From positions 62,001-126,000 of the forward strand of contig NZ_JAPUDY010000099.1 of the NCBI RefSeq assembly GCF_027492855.1: a stretch of DNA of 64,000 nt, in the 5' to 3' direction. This stretch comes from Acidovorax sp. (lineage in GTDB: Bacteria > Pseudomonadota > Gammaproteobacteria > Burkholderiales > Burkholderiaceae_C). Both the position numbers and the translations under genes were made by a program. Under the pieces are notes generated by a model. The model was not told the DNA's origin, did not search any database, and worked only from the letters and a program-made list of their open reading frames with translations. Shown here one piece after another: positions 37,149 to 46,720 of the stretch (position 1 is the stretch's first letter; every line of letters begins with the position of its first letter).

Positions 37149-39119
37149 ATGAGCACCAAACAGACCCTGTCTTTCCAGGCCGAAGTAGCCCAGTTGCTGC
37201 ATCTGGTCACCCACTCGCTGTACTCCAACCAGGAAATCTTCCTGCGCGAGCTGATCTCCAACGCCTCGGACGCGTGCGACAAGTTGCGCTTTGAAGGCCT
37301 GAACAACTCCGCGTTATTCGAGGACGTCCCCAACCTCGAAGTGCGCGTGAGCTTTGACAAGGACGCCAAGACACTCACCATCACCGACAACGGCATCGGC
37401 ATGAGCCAGCAGGAGGCCATCGACCACCTGGGCACCATCGCCAAGAGCGGCACCAAAGACTTCATGGGCAAGCTCAGTGGTGACCAGAAGCAGGACGCCC
37501 AGCTCATCGGCCAGTTCGGCGTGGGCTTTTACTCCGGCTTCATCGTGGCCGACAAGATCACCGTGGAATCGCGCCGTGCGGGCCTGAAGGCCGACGAAGG
37601 CGTGCGCTGGGTGAGCGGTGGCGCGGGTGATTTCGAGGTCGAAACCATCACCCGCCCTGCGCGCGGCACCAGCATTACCCTGCACCTGCGCGACGATGCC
37701 GAGGAATACCTCAACGCCTGGAAACTCAAGCAGGTCATCGCCAAGTATTCCGACCACATCAGCCTGCCCATCCTGATGGAAAAGGAAGAGTGGAAAGACG
37801 GCGAGCTGATTAACCCCAGCGACGAAAACGGCGGCCGCCAGCCCGGCGGTATGGTCAAGACCGGCGAGTGGGAGACCATCAACAAGGCCAGCGCCCTGTG
37901 GACGCGTCCCAAGAAGGACATCACCGAAGAGCAGTACACCGAGTTCTACAAGGCCATCAGCCACGACCACGAGGCCCCGCTGACCTGGGCACATAACCGC
38001 GTGGAGGGCAACACCGAGTACACGCAGCTCTTGTACATCCCCGCCAAGGCGCCGTTCGACCTGTGGAACCGCGACAAAAAGGCCGGTGTGAAGCTGTACG
38101 TCAAGCGCGTGTTCATCATGGACGACGCCGAGGCGCTGATGCCCACTTACCTGCGCTTTGTGAAGGGCGTGATCGATTCGGCCGACCTGCCACTCAACGT
38201 GAGCCGCGAGCTGCTGCAGGAAAGCCGCGACGTGCGCGCGATTCGTGAAGGCTCCACCAAGCGGGTGCTGAGCATGCTGGAAGACCTGGCCAAGCATGAC
38301 AAACACGACGCTGCCGCCGATGGCGTGACCGACATGGTCGATGCCGACGACAAGGCCAAGGAAGGCAAGTACACCGCGTTCTACAGCGAGTTTGGCTCCG
38401 TGCTGAAAGAGGGCCTGGGTGAAGACTTTGGCAACCGCGAACGCCTGGCCAAACTGCTGCGCTTTGCGTCCACCACCAGCGACGCCGTGACGGTAGGTTT
38501 TGCCGACTACAAGGCGCGCATGAAAGAAGGCCAGGAGGCGATTTACTACATCACCGCCGACACCCTGGCCGCCGCCAAGAACAGCCCGCAGCTCGAAGTC
38601 TTCAAGAAGAAGGGCATCGAAGTGCTCTTGATGACCGACCGCGTGGACGAATGGGCGCTAAACTACCTGCACGAGTTCGATGGCACCCCGCTGCAAAGCG
38701 TGGCCAAGGGCGCGGTCGATTTGGGCACGCTGCAGGACGAGGCTGAGAAAAAGGCTGCCGAAGAGGCGGCGGAAGCCTTCAAGCCCATGCTCGCCAAGCT
38801 CAAGGAAGCCTTGAAGGACAAGGCCGAGGATGTGCGCGTGACCACCCGCCTGGTCGATTCACCCGCCTGCCTGGTGGTGCAGGACGACGGCATGAGCACG
38901 CAGCTTGCGCGCATGCTCAAGCAGGCTGGCCAGCAGGCGCCGCAGGCCAAGCCCGTGCTGGAGGTGAATGCCGAACATGCGCTGGTGAAAAAGCTCGAAG
39001 GCAGCGTGCACTTCCATGATCTGGCCCACATCCTGTTCGATCAGGCTCTGCTGGCCGAAGGCGGCCTGCCCGAAGACCCCGCCGCGTATGTCAAGCGTGT
39101 GAACGCGTTGCTGACCTGA
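37149..39119 (+). CDS. htpG: Hsp90 chaperone HtpG
   Basis: A 656-residue cytosolic ATP-driven chaperone of normal length. N-terminal ATP site: [38 protein letters not shown] and [17 protein letters not shown]. The middle domain has the catalytic-loop arginine region [20 protein letters not shown], and the C-terminal dimerisation part ends VKRVNALLT. It starts at ATG 37149 and has its own heat-shock promoter and terminator, so it is probably monocistronic. Confidence 0.97.
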   Translation: MSTKQTLSFQAEVAQLLHLVTHSLYSNQEIFLRELISNASDACDKLRFEGLNNSALFEDVPNLEVRVSFDKDAKTLTITDNGIGMSQQEAIDHLGTIAKSGTKDFMGKLSGDQKQDAQLIGQFGVGFYSGFIVADKITVESRRAGLKADEGVRWVSGGAGDFEVETITRPARGTSITLHLRDDAEEYLNAWKLKQVIAKYSDHISLPILMEKEEWKDGELINPSDENGGRQPGGMVKTGEWETINKASALWTRPKKDITEEQYTEFYKAISHDHEAPLTWAHNRVEGNTEYTQLLYIPAKAPFDLWNRDKKAGVKLYVKRVFIMDDAEALMPTYLRFVKGVIDSADLPLNVSRELLQESRDVRAIREGSTKRVLSMLEDLAKHDKHDAAADGVTDMVDADDKAKEGKYTAFYSEFGSVLKEGLGEDFGNRERLAKLLRFASTTSDAVTVGFADYKARMKEGQEAIYYITADTLAAAKNSPQLEVFKKKGIEVLLMTDRVDEWALNYLHEFDGTPLQSVAKGAVDLGTLQDEAEKKAAEEAAEAFKPMLAKLKEALKDKAEDVRVTTRLVDSPACLVVQDDGMSTQLARMLKQAGQQAPQAKPVLEVNAEHALVKKLEGSVHFHDLAHILFDQALLAEGGLPEDPAAYVKRVNALLT

Positions 39120-39184
39120 CATTGAAGGCCTGAAAGGGTCCTGTTGCTGCAGAGCAGGGCCTTTATTCAGCGCATGTGCATGAA

Positions 39185-39221
39185 ACCCGGACGCCTGCTC
39201 AGGCGGTCCGGGTCTTTTTTT
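39185..39221 (+). terminator. Rho-independent terminator of htpG
   Basis: A strong hairpin (acccggacgcctg pairing with aggcggtccgggt with small internal mismatches) is followed by seven T. A second, weaker hairpin with GGTCCTG and CAGGGCC followed by tttatt lies at 39137-39165. Confidence 0.9.
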
Positions 39222-39443
39222 GGGTAGCCCAAGGCGGGCTGTCCTCTCTGCATCAAAGATCCTCGGGCTGCGCCTCGTCTGCACCATGAGGCGAGCATGC
39301 GCCTGGTTGCGCTCCTGCGGGCGTCGTCGATCGGGGCTTTGAGGACCTCGCTCTATGAGAAAAAGACCGTGTAGCCCATTCCTTATGAATGGCTTTGCAT
39401 AAGGGGTGTGAGGCGAGTTGCTCGTAACTTGTCTCTAATTGTT

Positions 39444-39457
39444 GTGATCTGTATCAA
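39444..39457. promoter_or_regulatory. Fnr/Anr-like box upstream of the DUF11 gene
   Basis: The sequence GTGAT-CTGT-ATCAA differs from the Fnr consensus TTGAT-N4-ATCAA by a single base. It lies 244 bases before the ATG of the gene at 39701, so it would need a promoter far upstream in the gap. Confidence 0.4.
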
Positions 39458-39467
39458 TGTTGCTTTG

Positions 39468-39481
39468 ATATGTGCACATAT
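39468..39481. promoter_or_regulatory. Perfect 14-bp palindrome upstream of the DUF11 gene
   Basis: ATATGTGCACATAT is a perfect palindrome, a plausible site for a dimeric regulator. The binding protein is unknown. Confidence 0.4.
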
Positions 39482-39700
39482 GTGGTGGGCGCAATACGGA
39501 TTGCGTCAAGTGACAGTCAACGATTGTTGCAACGCGGCACGTGCAGCGCTTCGTCGGTAGATTGAAGTCTCGCCTCTGGTCGCTTGACTAGGCGGTTTTA
39601 CGTACTCCCTCAAGCTTTTTTTTGCCAACCTCAAAAGGGGCTGGTGAAGTCGCGGCGTGGCCAAAAAAAGCTTGGGCTGTCCACTTCATAGGAGAGCTTT

Positions 39701-42700
39701 ATGTTCAGCCGACTGTTGCGGTTCTGTGTCCGCGCCGGTTCTCTCGGTCAACCAGCACCAATGCACCCGAAATCATTGGTGTCCGATCATCACTTGTGCG
39801 CAGAACGCACGAACTTGGCCCCCCGTACTCAGGTCAGTGCGGTGCGCCGCTTTCGTTGGCTGTTCCTGGCGACAGGTTTGTTGGCGGGTGCTGCTCTCGC
39901 GCAGTCGGCCGATCTTGTGGTGAACCATTCGGACTCTCCGGACCCTGCTCCAGCGGGCGGCATCGTCACGTACACGCTGCGTATCGACAACAACGGGCCT
40001 AACACGGCCGTCGGCGCCACCTTGACGGACACGTTGCCGTCAGGCTCAGTTTTCATTGACGTGAGCACAACCGCAGGCACTTGTAATCAAGCTGGCGGTG
40101 TTGTCGATTGCGCCATAGGCGACATTCCCTTCAATGCCAATCAAACCGTGACCATCCGTGTGCGTTTGCCGTCCGCGGGGGTGTGGACCAACACGGCATC
40201 AGCGAGCAGCTCCACCCCAGACCCCAATACCAGCAACAACCTCAACAGCACCCAGGTCGGAACGACCACGCAAGCAGCCAATCTCTCGCTGACGGCAACG
40301 CCTTCAACTCCCAACGTGAATGCGGGTCAGCCCTACACCTACGCGCTGCAGGCCGCCAACCAGGGGCCAGACGCTGCAGATGGCAGTCAGAGAATCACCT
40401 TCACGGTGCCGAGTGGTGCGTCGATCACGGCGGTCCCTTCGGGCTCCGGGTGGTCGTGCAGCCCCTCCAGCGGCTATCCGATGAACAGCGGCAGCGTGAC
40501 CTGCACACGCACCGGGACTCTGCCGGTTGGCGCCTCCACAACGGTGTTGACGGTGCCCGCAGTTTCCAACGTGAATGGCACGGTGGCAGCGGCATTCTCG
40601 GTGGCGGGCACCAAGCCCGACAACTCAGAGATGCCTGACAGTGACTTGAGCAACAACACGGCCACCGCAGACGTTGCATCCAGCGCAGGTGCCGACGTGT
40701 CGATCACCAAAACGGCAGCCAGCGCCAATGTGGCTCAGGGCGCCAACATGGTGTACACGCTTACACCGCGCCTCAATGGTGGGGTGTCGCTCGCTGGTGA
40801 GACCATCACAGTGACAGACACGTTGGGAGCTGGGCTGACGTTTGTGTCTGCCGCGGGAACCGGCTGGACCTGTGATGCCACCATTACTTGCACGCGGCCC
40901 GGCTACACCGGTGCCAATTTCAGCAACATGCCCCCTATCACGGTCACTGCTACCGCAACCACCACAGGCACATTGAGCAATACGGCAAGCGTCGGCACCG
41001 CGCTCACCGATTCGGCGCCTTCCAACAACAATGCCTCGGTGAACGTGAATTCCACCAACGAGGCGGACATGCGGATGATCAAGACGGCCAGCATCAATCC
41101 GGTGGTTCCGAATCAGCAGTTCAACTACACCCTGACAGCTAACAATCTGGGGCCCTTGGCCATCCCTGCAGGGCAGACCATCACCATCACCGACACGGTG
41201 CCTGCGGGCGTCACGCTGAGTGCCCCGCTCACGGCCACTGGCTGGAGTTGTGATCCGTTGCCCTTCACCGGGCCAGGGTCCTGGAGCTGTTCGCGTGCCA
41301 CCGGCCTGGGGGCCAACAGCAATGCGCCTGCTGTTACGGTCTCGGCGGTGCTGACGGGAACGGGCTCTGCAACCAATAGCGCTTGCGTGGCGCTGAGCGG
41401 TGGCGCTGGTGGGCGGGCTGACAGCAATCCGGGCAACGACTGCACGACCGTCGTCGTCGCGTCCACCACAACCCGGGCCGATTTGCGCGTGGTGTCCAAG
41501 ACTGCCACGCCCAGCTCCGTGGTCGCGGGCCAGAATCTGACCTACGTCATTACCGTGAAGAACGAGGTGGGGGGTGATACAGCCACCAATGTGGTGGTGT
41601 CAGACACCTTGAACAACCTGGTCAGTACGGGGGGATTCCAATCCGCAATGGCATCGCCGTCGGGCTCTTGTACGCCCAGCACTGTGCTCAATGTCACATC
41701 GGTGGACCTGAGTTGTAACTTGGGGTCTCTTGCCCCGGGTGCCCAGGCCACGGTCACGGTGGTGGTGCGCCCCAATGCGGCTGTCACCGGGCCGCGCACC
41801 AACACGGCCACCGTGCGCTCCACCGATGTGGGGGACCCTGACCAAACCAACAACAGCGGCAGTGTGACCAGCACGGTCACGGCCATCGTGGACATCACCA
41901 CGGCCAAGACCGCGACCCCGGCCGCCGTCCCTGCAGGCGCACCCATCACCTATGTGGCGACGATTCGCAACACAGGCCCTTCTACTGCGCAGGCGGTACA
42001 GATGGTGGATACGTTGCCATCGAATGCTGCTTTCATCGATATCGTTTCAGTGGGTGGCGGCGGCACTTGCACGCCCATCACCGCAGGGACGGTGGGCGGC
42101 ACGCTCACCTGTAATTGGACAAGCATCAACGCAGGTGTCCAGCAGACGGTGACCTACCGCATGCGCCCCTTGGCTTCAGCGGTGGGTGGCACGGTGGTCA
42201 ACCGCGTGGCGGCGACCACGACCACGGCCGAGTCGGATGGAACCAACAACAGCGCCACCACCACCACCACGGCAGTCACTGCGCCGCGGCTCGATCTCCT
42301 GCTGAACAAGAGTGACAGCGCCGACCCGGTGAACCTGGGGCAGTCCACAACCTACACCATCACCGTCACCAACAGCGGCCCTTCGTATGGCACGAATGTG
42401 GTGATGACGGACGTGTTCCCAGCGCCAAGTTCATCGCCCACCGCCACGTTCAGTTACCAGGGGGCGCTGACGGTCAATGCCGGGGGCACGTGTACCCAGC
42501 CTTCGGTGGGCGCCACCAGCGGCACGCTGCGCTGCACCTTCCCGGGGCTCAGTAGCGGGCAGACGGCCACGGTGACCTATGCGATGCGGGCCGAGGCGCT
42601 GACCGTGGCTGGGGCCACGGGCGGCACCACCTTCAACCGGGCGAGCGTGACGGTGGACGAAACAGAGACCACGCTGACCAACAACGTGGTGACACACGAT

Positions 42701-43207
42701 ACTTCTGCCCGCCGCACCACTGTGGCGACGGACTTGGCATTGACCAAATCCGCGCCTGCAGGGCCGTTGGCGCCAGGGGCGGCCCTGGACTACACCCTCG
42801 TGGTGACCAACAACGGCCCCTTGGCAAGCGATGGCGCCCAGGTGGTGGACACATTGCCTGCGGGGTTGACCTTTGTCTCGGCCACGGGCTGCGTGAATGT
42901 GGCGGGGACGGTGCGTTGCTCGATCGGGGCGTTGGCGGTGGGCGCATCGCGGACCTTCACGATCCAGACGACGCTGAGCTCGCCCTACAGCGGTGCAAGT
43001 CCGCTGGTCAATTCCGCCACGCTGGATGCGCCGGGCGACACCAATGCCGCCAACAACACGGGCACAGCCAGCACCGCGGTGACGGTGCCGCCTGGTGGTG
43101 CCAACGGCATCCCCACCTTGTCGGAATGGGGACTGATTCTTTTGTCGTCCTTCCTGGGCCTGATGGCATGGGCGCAGTTGGGGCGGAATCAGCGTCGGCG
43201 CCGCTAG
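39701..43207 (+). CDS. DUF11-repeat surface protein with IPTL-CTERM sorting signal
   Basis: A 1168-residue exported protein. ATG 39701 has aggagagctt upstream; about 45 residues precede the hydrophobic signal FRWLFLATGLLAGAALAQS, an unusually long N-region. Eight tandem DUF11 domains of about 110-140 residues follow, each opening like ADLVVNHSDSPDPAPAGG or ADVSITKTAASANVAQG and containing a VTDTLPAG-type strand. The C-terminus is a classic sorting signal: NGIPTLSEWGLILL, a hydrophobic helix, then NQRRRR. Exosortase H recognises IPTLxxWG proteins, and its gene lies 169 bp downstream. It is likely a cell-surface or matrix protein cleaved and possibly attached by XrtH. Confidence 0.92.
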   Translation: MFSRLLRFCVRAGSLGQPAPMHPKSLVSDHHLCAERTNLAPRTQVSAVRRFRWLFLATGLLAGAALAQSADLVVNHSDSPDPAPAGGIVTYTLRIDNNGPNTAVGATLTDTLPSGSVFIDVSTTAGTCNQAGGVVDCAIGDIPFNANQTVTIRVRLPSAGVWTNTASASSSTPDPNTSNNLNSTQVGTTTQAANLSLTATPSTPNVNAGQPYTYALQAANQGPDAADGSQRITFTVPSGASITAVPSGSGWSCSPSSGYPMNSGSVTCTRTGTLPVGASTTVLTVPAVSNVNGTVAAAFSVAGTKPDNSEMPDSDLSNNTATADVASSAGADVSITKTAASANVAQGANMVYTLTPRLNGGVSLAGETITVTDTLGAGLTFVSAAGTGWTCDATITCTRPGYTGANFSNMPPITVTATATTTGTLSNTASVGTALTDSAPSNNNASVNVNSTNEADMRMIKTASINPVVPNQQFNYTLTANNLGPLAIPAGQTITITDTVPAGVTLSAPLTATGWSCDPLPFTGPGSWSCSRATGLGANSNAPAVTVSAVLTGTGSATNSACVALSGGAGGRADSNPGNDCTTVVVASTTTRADLRVVSKTATPSSVVAGQNLTYVITVKNEVGGDTATNVVVSDTLNNLVSTGGFQSAMASPSGSCTPSTVLNVTSVDLSCNLGSLAPGAQATVTVVVRPNAAVTGPRTNTATVRSTDVGDPDQTNNSGSVTSTVTAIVDITTAKTATPAAVPAGAPITYVATIRNTGPSTAQAVQMVDTLPSNAAFIDIVSVGGGGTCTPITAGTVGGTLTCNWTSINAGVQQTVTYRMRPLASAVGGTVVNRVAATTTTAESDGTNNSATTTTTAVTAPRLDLLLNKSDSADPVNLGQSTTYTITVTNSGPSYGTNVVMTDVFPAPSSSPTATFSYQGALTVNAGGTCTQPSVGATSGTLRCTFPGLSSGQTATVTYAMRAEALTVAGATGGTTFNRASVTVDETETTLTNNVVTHDTSARRTTVATDLALTKSAPAGPLAPGAALDYTLVVTNNGPLASDGAQVVDTLPAGLTFVSATGCVNVAGTVRCSIGALAVGASRTFTIQTTLSSPYSGASPLVNSATLDAPGDTNAANNTGTASTAVTVPPGGANGIPTLSEWGLILLSSFLGLMAWAQLGRNQRRRR

Positions 43208-43270
43208 CCGGTGTTGTACGTAATTTTTACCCCGATACCCCGGTACCCGCGGAGATGATTGGGGAATGTC

Positions 43271-43303
43271 AGGCCGACCCGCGTGAGCGTGTCGGCCTTT
43301 CTT
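43271..43303 (+). terminator. Terminator between the DUF11 gene and xrtH
   Basis: AGGCCGAC and GTCGGCCT form a perfect 8-bp stem around a 13-base loop, followed by ttctt. It would end most transcripts of the surface-protein gene before xrtH. Confidence 0.75.
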
Positions 43304-43375
43304 GTTTCCTCATAATGTCGGCTTGGCCTGCTTGCCCCTCTTGGTTGCAGGTGCCACCGCCATCCGGAACTTTTC

Positions 43376-43894
43376 ATGCTGCGTTTTTTTCTGACTTTTT
43401 TGGTGCTTCAGCTCACTTTTTTTGGCATCAACATGCTGGGTGTGGTGCAGCAGCATGTGGTGCTGCCATGGACCGCGCTGCTGGCCCGCCTTTGTGTGAC
43501 CTTGGTGACATTGTTTGATGAAACCGCTGCGGCGGCTGGCAAAGTGTTGTGGAACACCGTCACTGGATTTGGCGTCTCGATCGAGCCTGGGTGCAATGGC
43601 ATCGAAGCCTGCATCGTGCTGTTTGCCGCCGTGATCGCGTTCCCCTCGTCCTGGCGCCACAAACTGGTAGGGCTGGTGGTTGGTTTTGTTGCAATCCAGG
43701 GGCTCAATGTGGTGCGGGTGATCAGCCTTTTTTACCTGGGGCAATGGAATACACAGGTCTTCAATTTTGCGCACGAGTACCTTTGGCAGGCGCTGATCAT
43801 GCTCGATGTACTGATCGTGTGGCTGTTGTGGGTGCGCGCTGGTAGCAAGGCGGCGCAGAGCACGGTGGCGCCGCCGCCTGCTGCCGCAGCTTGA
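43376..43894 (+). CDS. xrtH: Exosortase H (IPTLxxWG-specific)
   Basis: A 172-residue membrane protein of the exosortase/archaeosortase family. The catalytic triad is visible: Cys 73 in SIEPGCNGIEACIVLF, Arg 114 in LNVVRVISLFYLG and His 133 in NFAHEYLWQAL. Several membrane helices surround them. The size fits XrtH, a short branch. It should cut IPTL-CTERM proteins at the inner membrane, here the proteins encoded at 39701 and 46721. The next gene encodes its usual partner, 37 bp downstream. Confidence 0.9.
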   Translation: MLRFFLTFLVLQLTFFGINMLGVVQQHVVLPWTALLARLCVTLVTLFDETAAAAGKVLWNTVTGFGVSIEPGCNGIEACIVLFAAVIAFPSSWRHKLVGLVVGFVAIQGLNVVRVISLFYLGQWNTQVFNFAHEYLWQALIMLDVLIVWLLWVRAGSKAAQSTVAPPPAAAA

Positions 43895-43931
43895 TTCGAT
43901 ACTTACGGCTCGCTGTACTAGGAGTTTTTGC

Positions 43932-44549
43932 ATGCGCCGCCTGTCCCCGTTGACGACTTTTGTGCTCTCCGCCTTCGGATGGATTCTGGTGCTCACTGTC
44001 CTGTGGTCGATGGTGTCTGCCTGGACTTCGTACCCTGTGGGGGTGCTCTCGCACATGGCGCTGGAGCAAGGTGCGCCTATATGGGTGCGGCAAGTGCATT
44101 TGTCGCCCGGCGCGATGGAAGTGGACACCACGATTTCTATCCCGGTGCCCGAGGCGGGGGGGCGCCGCGGAGAGATCACGATTGAGGCCAGCCCCGCGCG
44201 GTACGCCTACGGGTTGCCCATTTTTATTGCACTGGTACTCGCTGCCCGTGGGCGAGGCCGGTGGAGCCGCGTATTGGCGGGCTACGCGCTGTTGCTTCCC
44301 TTCCAGGCGTTCAGCCTGACGATGTATTCCCTGATGCAGATAGTGATGGCCACGCAGGCCAATATCCGGCTGCTGCGCGTCTCTCAATGGCAGATGGAGG
44401 CCATCGTGTACGGCTATCAGTTGGGGTCTTTGGTGTTGCCCACGCTGGTCCCCATCCTGTTGTGGCTGTGGATGGACAGGAAGTTTGTGAGCGACGTGTT
44501 GATACGGGGCTGGCGCGAGTCCTTGCCTCCTGCCGCGCCCCAGTCTTGA
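43932..44549 (+). CDS. Exosortase H-associated membrane protein
   Basis: A 205-residue protein with a first membrane helix (TTFVLSAFGWILVLTVLWSMV), a short periplasmic part, and three more helices between about residues 88 and 175 (YGLPIFIALVLAARG, YALLLPFQAFSLTMYSLMQI, LGSLVLPTLVPILLWLWM). No catalytic motifs are seen. By position directly after xrtH and its topology it matches the partner protein usually encoded with exosortase H; its exact role is unknown. Confidence 0.75.
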   Translation: MRRLSPLTTFVLSAFGWILVLTVLWSMVSAWTSYPVGVLSHMALEQGAPIWVRQVHLSPGAMEVDTTISIPVPEAGGRRGEITIEASPARYAYGLPIFIALVLAARGRGRWSRVLAGYALLLPFQAFSLTMYSLMQIVMATQANIRLLRVSQWQMEAIVYGYQLGSLVLPTLVPILLWLWMDRKFVSDVLIRGWRESLPPAAPQS

Positions 44550-44575
44550 GCGCTCACGTCTTTGGCGCTTTTTTT
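44549..44575 (+). terminator. Weak terminator after the xrtH operon
   Basis: AGCGC and GCGCT form a 5-bp stem, followed by seven T. It lies at the stop codon of the xrtH partner gene. Confidence 0.45.
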
Positions 44576-44627
44576 CCATCGCGCTGGCCGCCACTTGCTG
44601 CTTGCCAGCAAGCAAGCCTGTCCTTGA

Positions 44628-45440
44628 CTATGGGTTGCGCACCGAGCCTTGCGCCTCGTCCCGCAAAGGCCGTTGCACGGTATCCTTGAGATCGCGAACA
44701 CGCTCTGTCGGACGCGCTTCGGCGATGGGCAGGCGCGGTGGCGCAGAGGCGGTTCCTGTGTTCAGGGGGTCCAGCCGATACCCCATGCCGTAGATCGCCG
44801 AAATGGTGTAGCCGTTGGCCTCGGTCAACTCCAGCTTGGTCCGCAGGCGCGACATGTGGGTGTCCAGCGACCGTGAAGAGGTTTCGCTGGCATCGCCCCA
44901 CACGGCCTCGCGCAGGTGGGTGCGTGACAGCAGGCGCCCCGCGTTGCGGAACATGAACAGCGCCAGTTCGTATTCGCGGTTCTTGAGTTCGATGGGCTGG
45001 CCGTGTACGTACAACGCGCGTTTGTCGGCATCAAAGCTGTAAACGCCAAACGCCATGCGCGCCCCCATGCTCTCCGGAAAGGCGCGGCGCAGCAACGCAG
45101 CGGTGCGCGCGACGAGCTCTCCCATGCGCAGGGGCTTGCTCATGAAGTCATCCGCACCGCGCGACAGCGCTTCGATCACGTCGCGCTCCTCATTGCGGCG
45201 CGTGATGAACAGGATGGGCAATTGCATGCCGCTCATCTCGCGCACTGTTTGCACGATTTCAGGACCTTCTATGTCAGGAAGGTGCCAATCGGTGATCAGC
45301 AGGTCGAAGGTTTCGAGCCGCAGGGCTTTGAGCAGGCTGGTGCCGTCGGCATAGGTGTGGCACACATGGTGATGACATTCCAAGGTGCCCTTGATCTGCT
45401 CCAGCAGGAGAAGATCGTCGTCAAGGACTGCGATGCGCAT
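44628..45440 (-). CDS. Orphan OmpR-family response regulator
   Basis: A 270-residue protein from ATG 45440 (MRIAVLDDDLLLLEQIKGTL). The receiver has acidic pocket DDD, phospho-acceptor Asp 51 in LLITDWHLPDIEG and the Lys of FMSKPLRMGEL. The winged helix is ELKNREYELALFMFRNAGRL to SLDTHMSRLRTKLEL and GYTISAIYGMGYRLD. About 45 extra residues follow the DNA-binding domain. No kinase gene adjoins it. Convergent with the xrtH operon, it may regulate the surface proteins, which is only a guess. Confidence 0.88.
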   Translation of the reverse strand: MRIAVLDDDLLLLEQIKGTLECHHHVCHTYADGTSLLKALRLETFDLLITDWHLPDIEGPEIVQTVREMSGMQLPILFITRRNEERDVIEALSRGADDFMSKPLRMGELVARTAALLRRAFPESMGARMAFGVYSFDADKRALYVHGQPIELKNREYELALFMFRNAGRLLSRTHLREAVWGDASETSSRSLDTHMSRLRTKLELTEANGYTISAIYGMGYRLDPLNTGTASAPPRLPIAEARPTERVRDLKDTVQRPLRDEAQGSVRNP

Positions 45441-45616
45441 GATGGTGTGCTTGCGGGCCGAGGCCCCGTGGGAATCAACAAAGCCTCCCCTTTGGAGGAG
45501 ACGCTTTGATGTTGCCCCACATCGGCTTGCAGTGCGCATGGGTTGACAATCGTTTGCAATAGCTATCCGCCATAAACAAATTGGGTTGTCTTTTCGCAAT
45601 TCCGAAGCGAGAGGAG

Positions 45617-46663
45617 TCAGGCCGCCAGCGGGTCTTCTTCCATGGCCTCGATCTGTTCGACAAGCATGTCCACCTGCCCACGCCAGTAGTCGCTGCTGCC
45701 GAACCAGGGGAAGTTGGCTGGAAAGATTGGGTCTTGCCAGCGACGTGCGAGCCAGGCGCTGTAGTGGATGAGGCGCAGCGTGCGCAGCGGCTCGATGAGC
45801 GCGAGCTCGCGGCGGTCAAAGCTGCGGAACTGTTCGTAGCCGTCGAGCAGGGCGCTCAACTGGTGCGTGCGCTGGCGCCTGTCGCCCGAGAGCAGCATCC
45901 ACAAGTCTTGCACGGCTGGGCCCATGCGTGCGTCGTCCAGATCCACAAAATGGGGGCCGCCCCGGCCCCACTCATCCAGCGGAGTCCAGAGGATGTTGCC
46001 GGGGTGGCAGTCGCCATGCAGGCGGATGTTTGTGGCACTTTTTAGGCCAAAAGATGGCCTTGCGCTTGTACCTAAAGCGCTACCAGCTATCAAATCAATA
46101 GCTTTGTCGCACTGGGTTCTCCAGTCGGTCTGTACGTCCAGCGGAATGATGTCGTGTGTGAGCAGCCAGTCGCGTGATGCGATGCCAAAGGTCTGCACGT
46201 CCAGCGCGGGCCGCTGCGCGAAGGGCTGGGTGGCGCCCACGGTGTGGATGCGTGCGAGAAAGCGGCCAATCCATTCGAGCACATCGAAGTCATCCAGCTC
46301 CGGCTGGCGCCCACCGCGCCAGGGGCTGACCGAAAACGCAAAACCGTCGTGCTGGTGCAACGTGCGGTCGTTCAGCACCAAGGGGCCAACGGCGGGCACT
46401 TCGGCGGCCATCAGTTCGGCCGCAAAGGCGTGTTCTTCAAGGATCTGTGCCTCGCTCCAGCGGCCGGGGCGGTAGAACTTGGCCACCACGCGCTCGCCGT
46501 CTTCCAGCGTGACCTGGTACACCCGGTTTTCATATGACGACAGCGCCATGAGGCGCCCATCGCCATACAGCCCCACGCTGGCCAGCGCGTCGAGCACTTG
46601 GTCGGGAGTGAGGCGGGCGTAGGGGTGGAGGATGTCTTCGGGCGTGGTCGTCATGCCCGGCAT
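45617..46663 (-). CDS. srkA: SrkA/YihE-like stress-response protein kinase
   Basis: A 348-residue APH-fold kinase. The start is ATG 46663 or ATG 46654; neither has a good ribosome site. It has SYENRVYQVTLEDGERVVAKFYRPGRW with the ATP-binding Lys, the catalytic loop IRLHGDCHPGNILW and the metal-binding HFVDLDDARMGPAVQDLWML. SrkA kinases phosphorylate proteins and protect stressed cells from death. Between about residues 187 and 210 (IAGSALGTSARPSFG) the chain is encoded by a GCGCTT palindrome copy, just before the catalytic loop, and this insertion keeps the frame. Confidence 0.87.
   Translation of the reverse strand: MPGMTTTPEDILHPYARLTPDQVLDALASVGLYGDGRLMALSSYENRVYQVTLEDGERVVAKFYRPGRWSEAQILEEHAFAAELMAAEVPAVGPLVLNDRTLHQHDGFAFSVSPWRGGRQPELDDFDVLEWIGRFLARIHTVGATQPFAQRPALDVQTFGIASRDWLLTHDIIPLDVQTDWRTQCDKAIDLIAGSALGTSARPSFGLKSATNIRLHGDCHPGNILWTPLDEWGRGGPHFVDLDDARMGPAVQDLWMLLSGDRRQRTHQLSALLDGYEQFRSFDRRELALIEPLRTLRLIHYSAWLARRWQDPIFPANFPWFGSSDYWRGQVDMLVEQIEAMEEDPLAA
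46057..46102. repeat. GCGCTT-N7-AAGCGC palindrome, copy inside the SrkA-like gene
   Basis: It reads gcgctt, gtaccta, aagcgctaccagctat, then caaatcaatagc, the full family pattern including the trailing inverted agctat/atagct pair. It is translated within the kinase. Confidence 0.78.
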
Positions 46664-46720
46664 TGTCGCCCGCCGGGTGTCGGCTCGCCGTTTATCGGTG
46701 CGCCTTCATTAATTGATTAA

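Larger units (their letters stand above)
39222..39700. other. Long regulatory gap before the exosortase-substrate gene
   Basis: No credible gene is present. The middle (39400-39540) is AT-rich, with a near-consensus Fnr/Anr box, a perfect 14-bp palindrome, and a T-rich stretch near 39618. The size and richness in symmetric sites suggest elaborate control of the large surface-protein gene downstream. Confidence 0.5.

Noticed and set aside
39560-39700. Riboswitch (c-di-GMP type) before the DUF11 gene
   Set aside because: No conserved GEMM core or P1 pairing was found; the symmetric bits look like ordinary regulatory sites.
39701-43207. Repeat DNA in the DUF11 gene as a possible CRISPR or satellite
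   Set aside because: The periodicity is at protein-domain level (about 110-140 residues) and the DNA of the units is diverged.
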